A DNA stretch of 64,000 nt from Magicicada septendecula (GCA_034769895.1 CM068367.1:314649986-314713985); one strand, 5' to 3'; shown: positions 36,911 to 48,480, numbered from the stretch's first letter. Notes: generated from the sequence alone by a model not told the origin. Translations and numbers: made by a program.

Positions 36911-37683
36911 ACACAGTAATACACTATGATTCACATCATCCCGTTACACAAAAAATGGCAGTGTTTAACAGTCTTGTCAACAGACTTTTAAATGTTCCCC
37001 TCGAAAAGGAGGACTACTTAAATGAGGTTAGCACTATCAAACAAATAGCAATAAATAACGGGTATAAATCTACAATAGTTGACAAAATAATAAATAGGCA
37101 TAGGAAACGTTTAGAAAATAAAAATTCAAACTGTATAAAAGCAAGTAACAAAAATTATAAATATCTTTCGGCTAATTTCACAGGTATTATGCCAAATATT
37201 TTAAGACCCGTTCTCAAAGATAATAACTATATTTTATCATTTAAAACAAATAATAATTTAGGAAATTATTTCAAAAACAAAAACAAATTACCATTAAAAA
37301 AGAAATGTGGTGTATATAAAATAAAATATGATGATTGTGATGCGTTCTATATCGGTCAATCTGGCAGATGTTTTTATAAAAGATTTTTAGAACATGTTCC
37401 TAAGCCAAGTAATACTAAGTCCAACTTTGCACAACATTTAATATCAAGCGGACATAAATATACGAGCTTCGAAGAAAATTTAACAGCGTTGCATTTTTGT
37501 AAAAAGGGTAGACGGATGGATAGTCTGGAGGAATTTGAAATTTATAAAGCTTTAAAAGATAGTAACACCAAAAACAGTTTATTAAATGACCAGATAAATT
37601 TTTACGTCAAATTACCTGTTCGACACTGCAATCAGTTTGTCTTAATCTTTGACCAGTCGCGTGACGATCGCGGTTGTGGGTGA
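36911..37683 (+). pseudogene. Penelope-like GIY-YIG endonuclease part, right copy
   Basis: This copy holds the linker and endonuclease only. Its frame is continuous from the junction (VIHYDSHHPVTQKMAVFNS...) through CGVYKIKY, YIGQSGR, RFLEHVPKPSN and SLEEFEIYKA. It has six A at the site where the left copy has seven, so it avoids that frameshift. Near the end, ttttta in place of tttg shifts the frame after NDQINF, giving a different tail that stops at 37,683, whereas the left copy ends ...TAISLS. An ATG at 36,841 is in frame, so a 280-codon chimeric frame exists, whose first 23 residues are antisense to the left copy's reverse transcriptase. No polymerase domain is present; the nuclease motifs look complete. 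Confidence 0.85.
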
Positions 37684-37814
37684 ACGCATGCGGGAGCTCC
37701 GGCCGTGGTTAGTAAAACTTATTACATGCGATTTGTAACTTATTTTATTTTATTTTTGACTTGACCAGTATCATGGTCGCGATTTTAATGTTTTAGTTTA
37801 TTAATTAAGTGTAT

Positions 37815-37845
37815 CTGAGGATGGGACTTAGTCCCGAAACGCGTC
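37815..37845 (+). ncRNA. Hammerhead-ribozyme-like motif, right copy
   Basis: Seen: CTGAGGA (37,815-37,821), an extra T, a perfect 5-bp stem GGGAC/GTCCC with a TTA loop, GAAA (37,836-37,839), CGCG and TC ending at 37,845. Known: a hammerhead core is CUGANGA, stem II, GAAA, stem III, then UH at the cleavage site, and Penelope-like elements carry type I hammerheads with a very short stem III near their ends. The match to core positions and stem II is close. Departures are the unpaired T before stem II and a poor stem I (only about two pairs of flanking bases). It may be degenerate or rely on flanking elements not paired here. Confidence 0.55.
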
Positions 37846-37900
37846 ATCATTGACGAAACTTTGTATCGCTAAAGTGGATATTAAGGTAATTATATATCAT

Positions 37901-37911
37901 GTAACTTTCTA
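37901..37911 (+). repeat. Candidate target-site duplication (right)
   Basis: gtaactttcta, identical to 35,104-35,114. The next few bases on each side differ, as expected at the edge of a duplication. Confidence 0.5.
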
Positions 37912-38505
37912 CTTGTAATACTTATCACTTTCACAGCCAATACTTAATTAAAGAGAACTAAGTACTCCGTTAAGTATAAAAAATTTGTAAGGAGGAATCA
38001 CAACTCAAGTTTCACTTTTTTAGGATGGTAAGATACCGTTTTGTGATCACTGTATTGAATACGGAAGTAGCAGGCAACATAGGCCTACTTCGCTACTGCT
38101 TAAACGCCACTAACACTGTAAATCATTATATTCATTTGTGTTTTACAATTATTTCTTAGTACGTACGTCGCAAAAACTTGAAATTAGTTCTGTTAACGGG
38201 CGGTTGTTTGTCAAATTTGAAACAAATTACAACAAATATCAGTCATTTCAATATCACGGATAAAGCCTGATATTCGATACCGGTTCTTCCAACATTATGT
38301 GCGTGAGTCGTAGTAAAATAACGAAAATATTTTCAATGTACAGCTGATATTTGTTTTGTTCTCGAATTTTGTCCCGTAAGACACCACTTAGTCGCTATGC
38401 ACAAATCCAAAGACCCCTCAGGGTTATTGCATTTCATGTAGGCAACACCAAGATACACATGAAACACAAGATCTGATAAACATAAACATGTTAGTAAGCA
38501 TGTTG
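37912..38505. other. Unassigned stretch
   Basis: AT-rich, no coding signal. TAGGCCTA at 38,080. Nothing else supported. Confidence 0.5.
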
Positions 38506-38509
38506 GTAA

Positions 38510-38870
38510 GTTTTAAGCGTTTTATAATCTATATTATCGCTTAGAGAGCTTCGAAATGTGGTTGTGGCGAAGATTGATTAAGGGTGAAATGGACTGATAG
38601 AGTGAGAAACGATGAACTCTTGACAAGGATAGGAGAGAAAAGGACACTGCTGAAAGTAAGAAGAGAAAGAAAAAGATATTGATTGGCGTATATTTTGCGT
38701 AGAAACTGTCTGCAGCTAAGGGTCACAGACGGAAAGGTGGAAGGAAAGAGAGGAGGGGGAAGAAGAGAGGAAAAACGGAAGGAGCTAAAGTCAGGTGAAG
38801 ACAAATGCACAGGACCGAGAAATATAGACAGCTTGTAGTTGAATCTTGTCGTAGACAGTTTTAATAATCT
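38510..38870 (+). pseudogene. Non-LTR retrotransposon tail, copy 1 of an inverted pair
   Basis: With frameshifts the plus strand reads ESFEMWLWRR, VKWTDRVRNDELLTRIGEKR, LLKVRRERKRY, YILRRNCLQLR and GKVEGKRGGGRR. These blocks (E.FEMW.WRRM, W.D.VRN..VL.RI.E.R.L, LGHILRRN, GK.EGKR..GRR) form the C-terminus of a common arthropod endonuclease/reverse transcriptase. Homology with 41,935-42,310 (minus strand) extends beyond the coding blocks on both sides, starting at tttaagc.ttttataatctat and ending after gttgaatcttgt..taga.agttt, so both copies share the same truncated limits. Confidence 0.82.
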
Positions 38871-38874
38871 GCTC

Positions 38875-39236
38875 CATTTTCTGTTTTTGAGCACATTTGT
38901 ATGTCTGAGCACGATCTAAAAAAAGGAACTTGTAATGAACAAACAAGTTTAGCCAATTATTTTAATAACGGAGAAAAACTGACAACAACCGATAATGCAA
39001 AGTCGCGTTTGGTTTTGTAGTTAGTTTTATGATGTTTCGATCAAAAACCTTTTTATTAAGTAAACAAACCCCTTTTAGAGAATTTAGGAAGATGTAGAGA
39101 AGAGAAGGGCATGATTAAGGGAGACAGAGAGCCTGTGATGAGAGTTGAGAGATAAAAAAGACGGATAGACGGACGTCAACGCGTATAACTAAAATTTAAC
39201 CCCACATAAATCGCTGAGATCCTATTTAACTTTCTC
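38875..39236. other. Unassigned stretch upstream of the SINE
   Basis: AT- and purine-rich sequence with no coding signal, running up to the left target duplication of the SINE. Confidence 0.5.
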
Positions 39237-39249
39237 TTTATGCGTCTGG
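39237..39249 (+). repeat. SINE target-site duplication, left
   Basis: tttatgcgtctgg, an exact 13-bp match to 39,518-39,530. Confidence 0.93.
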
Positions 39250-39517
39250 TGCCTCCAGATGGTCTAGTGGCTAACGCGGGCGATTGATGCGCTCGTGGTC
39301 CCGGGTTCAATTCCCGGCGGAGGTTCCGTACGGCGTGCACTCAGCGTCGTGAGGCAAACTGAGTAGGCGCTGAGATAACAGCGCCGCCTCCTGGCTGTGA
39401 ATACCGCAACTAGCGGCTGGTGGCGCGTAGTACTAGCCATACACCGTCACACTAACACAAAAGCCGCGCGGTACGCCTTGGTCCTTAACGGACTGTTGAG
39501 CGGAGGTTTATTTATTA
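39250..39517 (+). mobile_element. tRNA-derived SINE (complete, 268 bp)
   Basis: The first 75 bases fold as a tRNA: acceptor strands gcctcca (39,251) and cggaggt (39,318), with one G-T pair and one mismatch; anticodon stem gggcg/cgctc with a seven-base loop attgatg (39,283-39,289); T stem ccggg/cccgg with loop ttcaatt. A GC-rich body of about 170 bases follows, ending in an agttta/tttatta-type tail. Exact 13-bp duplications flank it. A tRNA-like head with internal polymerase III boxes, an unrelated body, a short AT tail and a target duplication define a tRNA-derived SINE. It is noticeably more GC-rich than its surroundings and its target duplication is intact, suggesting a fairly recent insertion. 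It encodes no protein and would be moved by a partner LINE. Confidence 0.92.
39260..39314 (+). promoter_or_regulatory. Internal RNA polymerase III promoter (A and B boxes)
   Basis: Box A tggtctagtggc lies at 39,260-39,271 and box B ggttcaattcc at 39,304-39,314, close to the consensus for tRNA genes. The implied anticodon by fold is TGA, but an acceptor mismatch and the long extra body argue against a functional tRNA. Confidence 0.85.
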
Positions 39518-39530
39518 TTTATGCGTCTGG
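39518..39530 (+). repeat. SINE target-site duplication, right
   Basis: tttatgcgtctgg, identical to 39,237-39,249. Confidence 0.93.
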
Positions 39531-39534
39531 ACGG

Positions 39535-41930
39535 CTTGTCTCCATCACTATCATGAATAATGAATCATTAGTTAAAAAGTAAAATTAATAATGAATTTTT
39601 CATTATTTATTTTGATCTATCGATATCAACGCAACACAAGTTAATAAGTAAAACAAGACACCATTGTAAGCTTAATATACTTTTAGACTATGTAGATTGG
39701 ACAGTAATAATTAAATATTTATAGATTAATATGTATGTTCAAAATACCGACACTTCTTTGAGTTACTATTATATCGATAACTCAAAAACGTCTCGTTCAT
39801 TTTGAAAAGCGGCATTATTGGTATGTAATTAAAACCTCCTACCACCAACAACGGTTCCTCACCGAATGGATAAACGTTTGTCCATAACAGTTCTACTAAC
39901 TAAATATGGTTGTTGTCGCTTAGTGACTGATTATTCCTATCAGTTAATCATATTAAAAAATCTTACGTATAGTAGTATACAATTACATTATACAAGAAAG
40001 CTCAATAGTATAGAAATCACTGAAAGCATTCACTTAGATAGCACAATATTTAAAGCAACGAAATAAAGACGTACATCATTATTCAATGATAGCATAACAA
40101 CCATTGTAAAATTGTCGGGACTTAATAAATCACGAAAAAGTGCCAGTTCTAAATCTTGGAGTATCGTTGATATATAGTCACTCTGTTTAAGGAATTTTTA
40201 TGTGGCAATTCATCTGACACAAACAAGCGTGCTGACAAATTCACATTAAATGTGGCGCCCACCCGACGCGTGGCAATGCACTCAGTGGTCCATAAAACTT
40301 CCGAAGTGCACCTAATTAAATATTCTGGATGCCACACTGGCTGACGGCCAGCTTTATAGCTATAGGCGTACGTACCCAAATACGCATGCTCACACATAGG
40401 AAGTAACTTAATGTTAATTTCACATTGACGTATCAACAGTTTAAAAACTGTTAATATTTATCAGTTTTTATTTGTTATATGTGTTTCTCAGAGGAGATCG
40501 CGTTTATCGAATCGTTACTTTACTAAGATTTAATGTTAAAAACTACACGGCTTTCAATTAAAAATTGCTCGTAAATTAAAAGTAGGCCTATATATTATTA
40601 ATTGCAATGCGTTTTAATCATTGTACAGATGATTCGAACATCATTATTTCTTCCTATCTTTCATGCGCGCGCACTTGTGTCTTTTGAATACACTCATATT
40701 GAATGACGTCACCGGATAGAATCAATAACAAAAATCTCGATAATAGTATTCGACAGCCGATAGCCGATCGTCTAAAATCTTGACAGGCTAAATCGTAAAG
40801 TATTCTATAAAATATAAAGGTTCTATAAGAATTTTAATAACAAAATATGTGCACATATACAGTTAATTCGTCTACAATCTGCTTTTTCTTTAAAAAAATC
40901 TTAAAGTCCGCTCAATCCCTCTAAGATACCCGATGCTTTCTTCTCTAACACCACATCAGTAGGATCTGTAATCAATTCTTGCCTCTCTTCGTAATGGCTC
41001 ATGATTCAAACAAAATACAGAATAGAACACGGGCCCCACATAGAGAAAAAGAAATTTATTCTTTTATATAATTCACTGTGTGGTAGAGATTCCGAATGTG
41101 TTTAATAAAGTAGGCTTTTCCTTATTTAGGCTACAGTGTTGCTAGTTGTCACTTGGTGTGAACTTAATTTCACAAACGGCTACTTACATTCATTCGCTCT
41201 ATTACTACTTTTGAAATCAAGCTATTAGTAGGCCTATGGTCAGTACCATAAATAACCATGGTTTGTCTGGAACAATCCAACCGGGTGACGATAGAACACG
41301 TTTCTCTATTGCTGGGGCCCACAGATTTATAAGCACGCTTGTAAATACCCTTCATTATGACCGGAATTGTGAAGTACAAAAACGTGGGCTGAAATCATAA
41401 CATGTATATTATTCGGTTTACTTATAACAGGTCCAATACTGAATTCCAATCATAGTGCGGGTATGACTACATTCCACGTAGGTCACACGAGTGTAACTGG
41501 CCCTTACCATTTCATAAGCTAAATTACAGACATTCTCTCTCAACAAGAGACTTCGTTCACAAAGACTTCAGTTCCTTGAGTTTCAAGTTGACGTCTTTCT
41601 ACACAAACAATGAATTAAACAATAAGCTCTTAGAAGGTAAATAATGTCGGTAGTGATTGCAACAAACATTGGTATAGAACTGATACTTTTAAATTTTCAA
41701 TGGAAAAGTAAATATACACACAAAGTGTGTGTGAATGCACGTGTGTGCGCGCATGTGCGTGATCGTTGTATTTGCATTTTGCAAGTATGTATGTAGTTGT
41801 TGTCTATTATAAAAATTAAAATTAAATTATTCAGTTCAGGATATATTATATGTGCATTTGGGAAATCATTAGGGCAAGAGCGGAAGTTACAACGATACGA
41901 AGAGTACTTCTTGTGATAATTCTTCTCATG
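39535..41930. other. Unassigned AT-rich stretch
   Basis: No gene recognised. A GT/GC-rich patch lies at 41,720-41,760. TAGGCCTA at 40,583 and 41,229. Reading frames here are short and unsupported. Confidence 0.5.
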
Positions 41931-41934
41931 TTTA

Positions 41935-42310
41935 GTCAAACTATCTACAAGATTCAACTGGGTGCTCTGTACATTTTCCCGGCCCTGTGAATTTGTCTTC
42001 ATCTGACTTTAGCTCCTTCCGTTTTTGTGTCATCAAACACTCCAACCTTTATTCTTCTCCCTCCTCTCTTTCCTTCCACCTTTACCTTAATGATCCTCAG
42101 CTGCAGACTGTGTCTACGCAAAATATCGCCCAACAAAGATGTTTTTCTCTTTGTTGTTACTTTCAATAGTTTAATTTCCTCTCCTATTCTTTTCAACGCT
42201 TTATCGTTTCTCACTCTTTCAGTCCATTTTACCTTAATCATTCTTCGCCACAACCACAGTTCGAAGCTCTCTATGCGATAACATAGATTATAAAATGCTT
42301 AAAACACAAA
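41935..42310 (-). pseudogene. Non-LTR retrotransposon tail, copy 2 of an inverted pair
   Basis: The minus strand holds an 84-codon open frame (ending 41,999) starting MWRRMIKVKWTERVRNDKAL, with KRIGEEIKLLK, LLGDILRRHSLQLR and KVEGKRGGRR. Just upstream the frame reads RIESFELWLW. It is better preserved than copy 1, as there is no stop in the core region, but the reverse transcriptase domain is missing. The two copies are in opposite orientation 3.1 kb apart, with the SINE between them. Confidence 0.85.
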
Positions 42311-42314
42311 ATGT

Positions 42315-45300
42315 AATATTGTTTCGTTTCGCTATTTAACTGGAACGTACACAAATCGAAGCTGGCATTTAATTTTATAGCTAGCGTACAAAATAAGATG
42401 TCAATCGTATTTTATGAACATTGTGTGCAGTAGTGCATCGAGCAGTGTGATTTGTGAAATATGCGAGTTCCACTCTGGCGTTTAAAAACGTTATAAAATT
42501 GTGTTCCGAGCACACGGCGCCTGAGTAATGGAAGTTATGTACACGAGCTGTTTGCGTCTTTAATTGCAACTTTATATATTCCTTTACATTTCTTCGTACT
42601 GCTGTAAAACGCTGCCGCCATCCGTGGATTGTACGGTAATTGTGGTTTGCCAACAGAAAGGTCGTGTCAGATATCGTAAACATGGTGTATTTGTAACCGG
42701 TCGCTCGGTACACAGTATGAATTTAAAATGTATTTCTTTCGCAATTATCAGTTATTTCACTAACAATTTTCAAAAAGCATATAATTAAAGCTACCGTAAG
42801 TCTAGAAGCAACTCACATAAGCTTCTGTCGTTAAGTGACCCAGCGTTTCTGCCCTTTGTACAGAAGAGTATTGCAGTAATATTGTCTGACTTTCGTGATT
42901 ACAACTCTTCATATCATTATAACTCGCATTTATTTTTCTTAAAGGTTCTACAAATGGAAGCAATGAAGTAGTATTATAAAATGTATACAGACCGGTGCGT
43001 GGCAATGACCGACTAGGTGAATGCGTGCATCATATATAAACCTATGTAACACCTATTTGCGCTTTCAGTTATTGAAAATCACGCTCTCAATCACCTGTCA
43101 TTATTCCACACCTACTGCCTATTGTTATCGGCTTTCAGTATTCCGTCATACAGTTATTTGCTGACAGCGTTTTAGTTGGTTTAGGATTATTAGGGATACG
43201 TGGAATGAGAGTATGCTCGAGAATTGAAAGAACTGTTTCACGATTCGGAAAACACAAGACGTGAAAGAGAGAGAACGTTTTACAAGAGAAGAGAAAGGAA
43301 TAAAAAGTTTTGACTTCGAACGAACGGAAATCGGCTACGATTTTCTCGAAGTCACAAAAAGTACTGAAAGTACAAAAGAAAGGAGAGGTATAACGTGCTT
43401 ATAAACAGACTTTCAAATGAGTTACTGTAATAATTCTTAATTTTGCAAACAGACAGTCATTATTTTCTTCCATTACTGTCAGTGAAAATGAGACTTGTAT
43501 TATCATCAGAAACGTCAGACATATGAGTCGGATGAAGAAACATCATGCTCGGATTTTGTGAAACAGCAACTGACTGAACAAAAGTGTATATGTGTCGACT
43601 CTCACAGTTATATGTGTCGACCTAATTTTGCAAGACTAGTCGGTTAATGTGTTTGTTACACAGTTTATTTTTTTTAGGTAGTTAAACTGCATAAATCTTT
43701 CAGTGAGACTAAATATTTGAACTGTTGGTTGTGTAAGAAAAAATAAATACCTTTCGTATAAGCAGTAGTATAAATCCAATAACAAATGAGTTTTATCTTA
43801 ACAAACGTAAGATCTGTACCATTGATAAAATGTTCGTAACACTTACACTGCAATTTACAAAAAACGTTTTAAAATTTCCGTTAATAAACAGTACTTAACG
43901 TAAGGTAAAGTTAAATGACAAATATTCACCTGAGATGTGCGGTTGTTAGAGTTACGAAACGATTGAATTTTGTATTACTCTTTTTATAAAAGGAGATTTG
44001 TTATTAATATGTGGCGTAGGCACTTACAGTTGTATGTTTTCACATAATGTCTTCCTTCCTTTAACTCTGTATTTGACATCTTGTTTAGACCGTCTTTCGT
44101 TACTCTTCCTTTCTATATGCTCTTCATATGAATTTTTTAATTTTTTCTCTGCACTTGACCTGAAATATCTTGTTGTACACAGAATGTTACATTTACTCAA
44201 AATGTGAATGTTTTTGTGACTTCAAAATTACTATTGACTGTGAAAGAAAACATTTTTGTTTTTACCTTATCAGACTAATGTCAAATTAGTCAATTTTGTA
44301 CGGTTCGGTCCAACATGCCGAGTATTCTATTCTAAACAACATAATATTTATTTCATAAAACAATTTTAGACTTAATCGAAATTAAAACGCGATTAACCTC
44401 GATAATATTTAATTTACAGTTAAATTTAAAGAGGTTTACAGTTGAATTTAAAAATAAAGTGAATGCCACACCAGCAGTGTAGGGTAAACAACATGTTGGA
44501 GGTCCTCATATATCTTCGTTTTTTTTCAATGGTTGTTGAAACCGTTATTCCTTGATTCCTTTGCTCACAAGAGCAAACATTTTAACAACAAAAAGCACTT
44601 AAATTCGGTCAATTTAAATATACGAGAACACAATTATTCCATGCGCCTGTAAGGAGGGAGGAACGCGATCACAAAAAAAAACAAACAAAATGATTTATAT
44701 AAATAGAAACATCGAGGCAACTCTTTGTGTGTTTGTTTATTTGTCTGTAGCAACTATCGACCTGTCAATACTTCTGTCTCCTTTGCTCAACAAAGTATGC
44801 GTGAATTGTATGTCTTTCTTGTAACGTCTTCCTGATTTGTAAGACAACCGCAACAACTAATCAGGCAGTGTGCAAACTTCAGATAATTAGAACTTCAGAT
44901 CTAATTAATGTGTACTGTAGAACTGCCCAGAATTCATGTTTGATTACAAATACAGACAGTATGCAATGAAATGATTTATTCAGAGATTCGACTGCTGGCT
45001 TATATTTAAGCAATTCACTGCCCTATAGAGAGTTGTATCCCTTTATTTCACAGCAAAGTTCAAATTATATCTGTGGCGTAATGGTAGGTGTTTTGCATGG
45101 ACTTACTTTGACATTCATCCTCGCAAGACAGTAACCAATATTCTTGCCTGATTGAGTCTAATATTATTTAGAAGAATAATAGGCCTATTATTTAGGAGCG
45201 TAATATTATTCCCTAATATTATTTAGCTGCTTGAAATAGATTATCAACAATAAGGCCAATAATACTCTTATACGCGTATATTATGAGCACATATGAAGTA

Positions 45301-48265
45301 TGCACATAAAACGGCCTCGAAGAAGAATTTGCGATTAACAGATATTAGTTTACAGAATTAGTTTTCATATTTAAAATTGTTTTAATTTATTCGGCATTTG
45401 TGATTTCCGAAAAAACGCGCTGAGATAAATTCAGACCGTAAGTAAATTATATGTCGCATAATGAATTAATCCATTTTCCAACCTGGAGTAGACTACTACT
45501 TATCAGCTGGGATGTTAGGGAACCAACAGCTGGAATAATTTTCACCACAGTCTATTTTATGCACGGTCTCGTAGAATAGTTACCACAATAAAGTTAATAC
45601 TGTAATTACCATCTTACATCTTTTACTGCATAAAACATGTAAAACTTAAAAAAGTTTTCTCTCTTATGATAGGCCTATACAGAGTATTTTGAAGTCAATT
45701 GTTCGCCATTACCTTCTTCTTCTTCTTTTCGAGATTAGCGAGTATATTATCACGGTTACGTGATATATATTATTCCCTTTTCCCTTTTTACCAATACCCA
45801 AACTTTATTTTAGCCATAAACAATTCTTATTTTCAAAGTTAACCATCCTGTTATGTCAACAATTCTCTTTGTTTTTTACATATTTTGAAGACTTAAATTT
45901 TTTCTCTAGAGTAAATACATCTTTTCCGATACTTATTTAGCAACAACTAATACTCGCTTCTATGCAATAGTGACGGGAGCAGTAGTCGTGTTAAATATTA
46001 CACGTGCTTTCGTTCATTTTATTGTTTGAAATCCTAACAATTTTCGTTTTAATTTTCATGTGACGTGTTCATATTTAAAATGATTCATTTTTTATTGTTT
46101 TACTACATACAGAGATCTTAGAAAGAGACGTTTTCCCAGAAATCCCCTGTATTGGTCTTATCAAGTGACGCTTTATTTCATGAACATTACAAATTATAAT
46201 CCATACACGGATTCAGGTTTGAAAATTTTCTGTCTTCAGCTGCAGTGTGTTTATGTATGACGAGCTTCCTATATTTATTTTAGAATTCTATTTAACATAG
46301 CATCTCAACATAAGGTTACTGTCGTAGCGGACAAACTTTATACCTGTCTCATCCATATGTTTGTAAAAGCCTAAAAAAATATACTGAATCCAAAATCACC
46401 TCGGTTTTCTCCCCTCAATGTTCGGCGCTGAGAATATGTGGCCTATTTAAATTTATAGTAACAATAGACTATTGTAATTCATATTTAAATGAATAGTCTC
46501 AATAAAATAGTGCCGCCATTATAATTGTGTCTGTAGCTCAAGGTAAACATGTTCGTTGGAAAATAATATTATTTTAACGTTTTACAGTTAGCCATAGGCT
46601 GCAAACTGCCTCTCTTTTTGCCAGTGAACCTATGACAGTTTAGTTCCACCTATGTGATGCATCTTAATTTTCACGGCGAAGTGTCCCATTATATTAATAT
46701 TCTATTGAATCTATTATCGTCTTTTCATTTCCCTGATATTCCCATGGACGTAGGCAATCATGAAAGTATAAACGTCCATGCAAAAATATACACTCATGTC
46801 CAGCCAAGATACGTTCATACGAAGGTACTTAAAACAAATTTGTAGTTTTAACAAGGCCTTAATAAACTACTTCGTAAGACCGAATTTTAAATAAAGTGTA
46901 GCACAAGTGACAGACGTGGGGGTGTGTAGTTGAATGAAAAAGAGTTCTATTCAAAATAAAATTGCTTCTCGGCCTTAAAAAATCTTCGATCCGATGTCTC
47001 CGTTACCAGTGTTGACTGATCGTCGGATGGTACGTTCACATATGGTTATTTGATCCTATTTATCCTAGAATTATACTCTAGTATTTCGAGTGTCTACGTT
47101 TCATTTACCCATAAGCTCCGTGGTTTTTCTTTATACGAGCAGAGAATAACAGGATAACCTGCTTATCCATGAACTGCTGTACATTAGTATTCTAATCAGA
47201 ATCGTCAGTGGTTGATTTCTAAAATTATAGGTGCCGGAACGCATCAATTCAAAAGTTGTGCACACACAAATATACTTATATTTTATATTAGCTTAACGCA
47301 AATTTTTAAAGAAATTTTTCGATGAAAGGCAACACAGTAGCAAGGGCTAGCAGTCAACCTAACAATGATATACGACGGAGCTGTACCAGCGATAGTTCGA
47401 AAAGTAACGTGTGAAACCCATTAACGACAGGAAGAAAAGACAATATGTCAGTAATAGCAGCTGTCTGCTTAAGGGACATTGCGTGGGGCGAGCTGCACTA
47501 ACAGAAGAACGAGAGAATATGTATCAAAGGGATATTACTAAGAAAGGATATCTGAAGAGACAAAAGGGACAATGCGACGAACAATAGGCCACGCGTGTGA
47601 CTTGGCTCCAGAACACAGCTAGATATGGTTCACAATGGGCGAAAGGAATCGTACATGTGTGGAAAGCACAAAGGCCATACTCTGTACGCAATTGAACGAA
47701 ACAGCGGGAGTCATGTTTACCAGGGAGTGTTCTAGTATAGCATAAAAACTGCAGGGCAGATGTATCCATTGAATGAGTTACTAAGAAAACTATTTCACCA
47801 GCGTGTGAACGGAAAGAGGGTGTCACAAGGCAATACCCAAATCGGACACACTTAAGGAAGATGCACATGTTGAACCAGAAGGCATGCTGTGCGACAAGGC
47901 GACAATTAAGGGGATAAGTATGAAAGGAATTATGTAGAACAATCAAGTTGATGGACAGGCGTGAAATTTGGTCCTTCTGTCACAGGGTATGGGTGAAGCT
48001 AAATGGAAAAAGTAAGAGTAGGGAATTAGAGAAGCCTATGAGAAACTAGAATTTTGGTCAAGGCGTTTCTCCAGAATAGGTTGCCAAGGAGACGAGGAAG
48101 AAGAACGAATAAGAATGGTCACAGAGGACAAGCCAGAAGTTTAAGGAGGAGTTTTCATAGAAAAATAGGTGAAAAACAATAGAAACGAAGAAGGTGGGAA
48201 GGTATCTTGAGCAGAAATGTGGGAGTAATGGATTATAAAAAGAAGTGTTGACTGCGAAGGCGGGT
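42315..48265. other. Intergenic stretch, no gene recognised
   Basis: Unassigned, mostly AT-rich. A 140-codon minus-strand frame at 47,524-47,946 has no recognisable domain and no conserved-looking pattern. At 46,966-46,981 the sequence attgcttctcggcctt resembles the first bases of U2 snRNA, but the similarity ends there. TAGGCCTA at 45,180 and 45,670. Confidence 0.5.
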
Positions 48266-48269
48266 CATT

Positions 48270-48480
48270 TTTTAAAATCAGTTGGATCAGTTTTATCAAT
48301 TTTGAATCAATTTTTCTCAGTTTTGACGCGTATGAGTATCAGTCTCAGTTTTTGATCAGTCTCAGTTTTACGCGTCCCAGTTAAACGCAATATATCAGTT
48401 TTTACTGCAGAGTTTCAGCTCAGTTTTCAGTCAGTTTTTTGGCAATAGTCTTAGACAGTCAGTATGAGTCCTATTTTCAG
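48270..48480 (+). repeat. Degenerate TCAGTTTT-rich tract
   Basis: Roughly nine copies of cagtt, most as tcagtttt, occur in about 160 bases at irregular spacing, with two acgcg(t) interruptions. It looks like a decayed short-period repeat. Confidence 0.6.

Larger units (their letters stand above)
35115..37900. mobile_element. Penelope-like element, inverted (head-to-head) pair
   Basis: Two copies of the 3' part of one Penelope-like retroelement face outwards from a shared centre. The left copy reads on the minus strand and runs from within the reverse transcriptase through the GIY-YIG endonuclease to the 3' end. The right copy reads on the plus strand and starts abruptly at 36,911 within the linker that precedes the endonuclease region. 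The arms (35,150-36,139 and 36,911-37,900) are 990 bp each and differ at only a handful of positions by eye. The centre (36,140-36,910) is unique to the left copy. An 11-bp direct repeat brackets the structure. Penelope-like elements are known for tandem, inverted and 5'-truncated insertions; near-identity of the arms points to a recent event or one inverted integration. Confidence 0.9.
36911..37900 (+). repeat. Inverted repeat arm, right
   Basis: Reverse complement of 35,150-36,139 with few differences. Its outer edge, ending tatatatcat, abuts the 11-bp candidate target duplication gtaactttcta (37,901-37,911). Confidence 0.93.

Noticed and set aside
46966..46981. attgcttctcggcctt, similar to the 5' end of U2 snRNA
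   Set aside because: Only 16 bases match; the following U2 sequence and Sm site are absent. At most a tiny snRNA-derived relic.
47524..47946. 140-codon minus-strand frame
   Set aside because: No domain, no homologous pattern that I recognise, and the length is within what chance can give in this much sequence.
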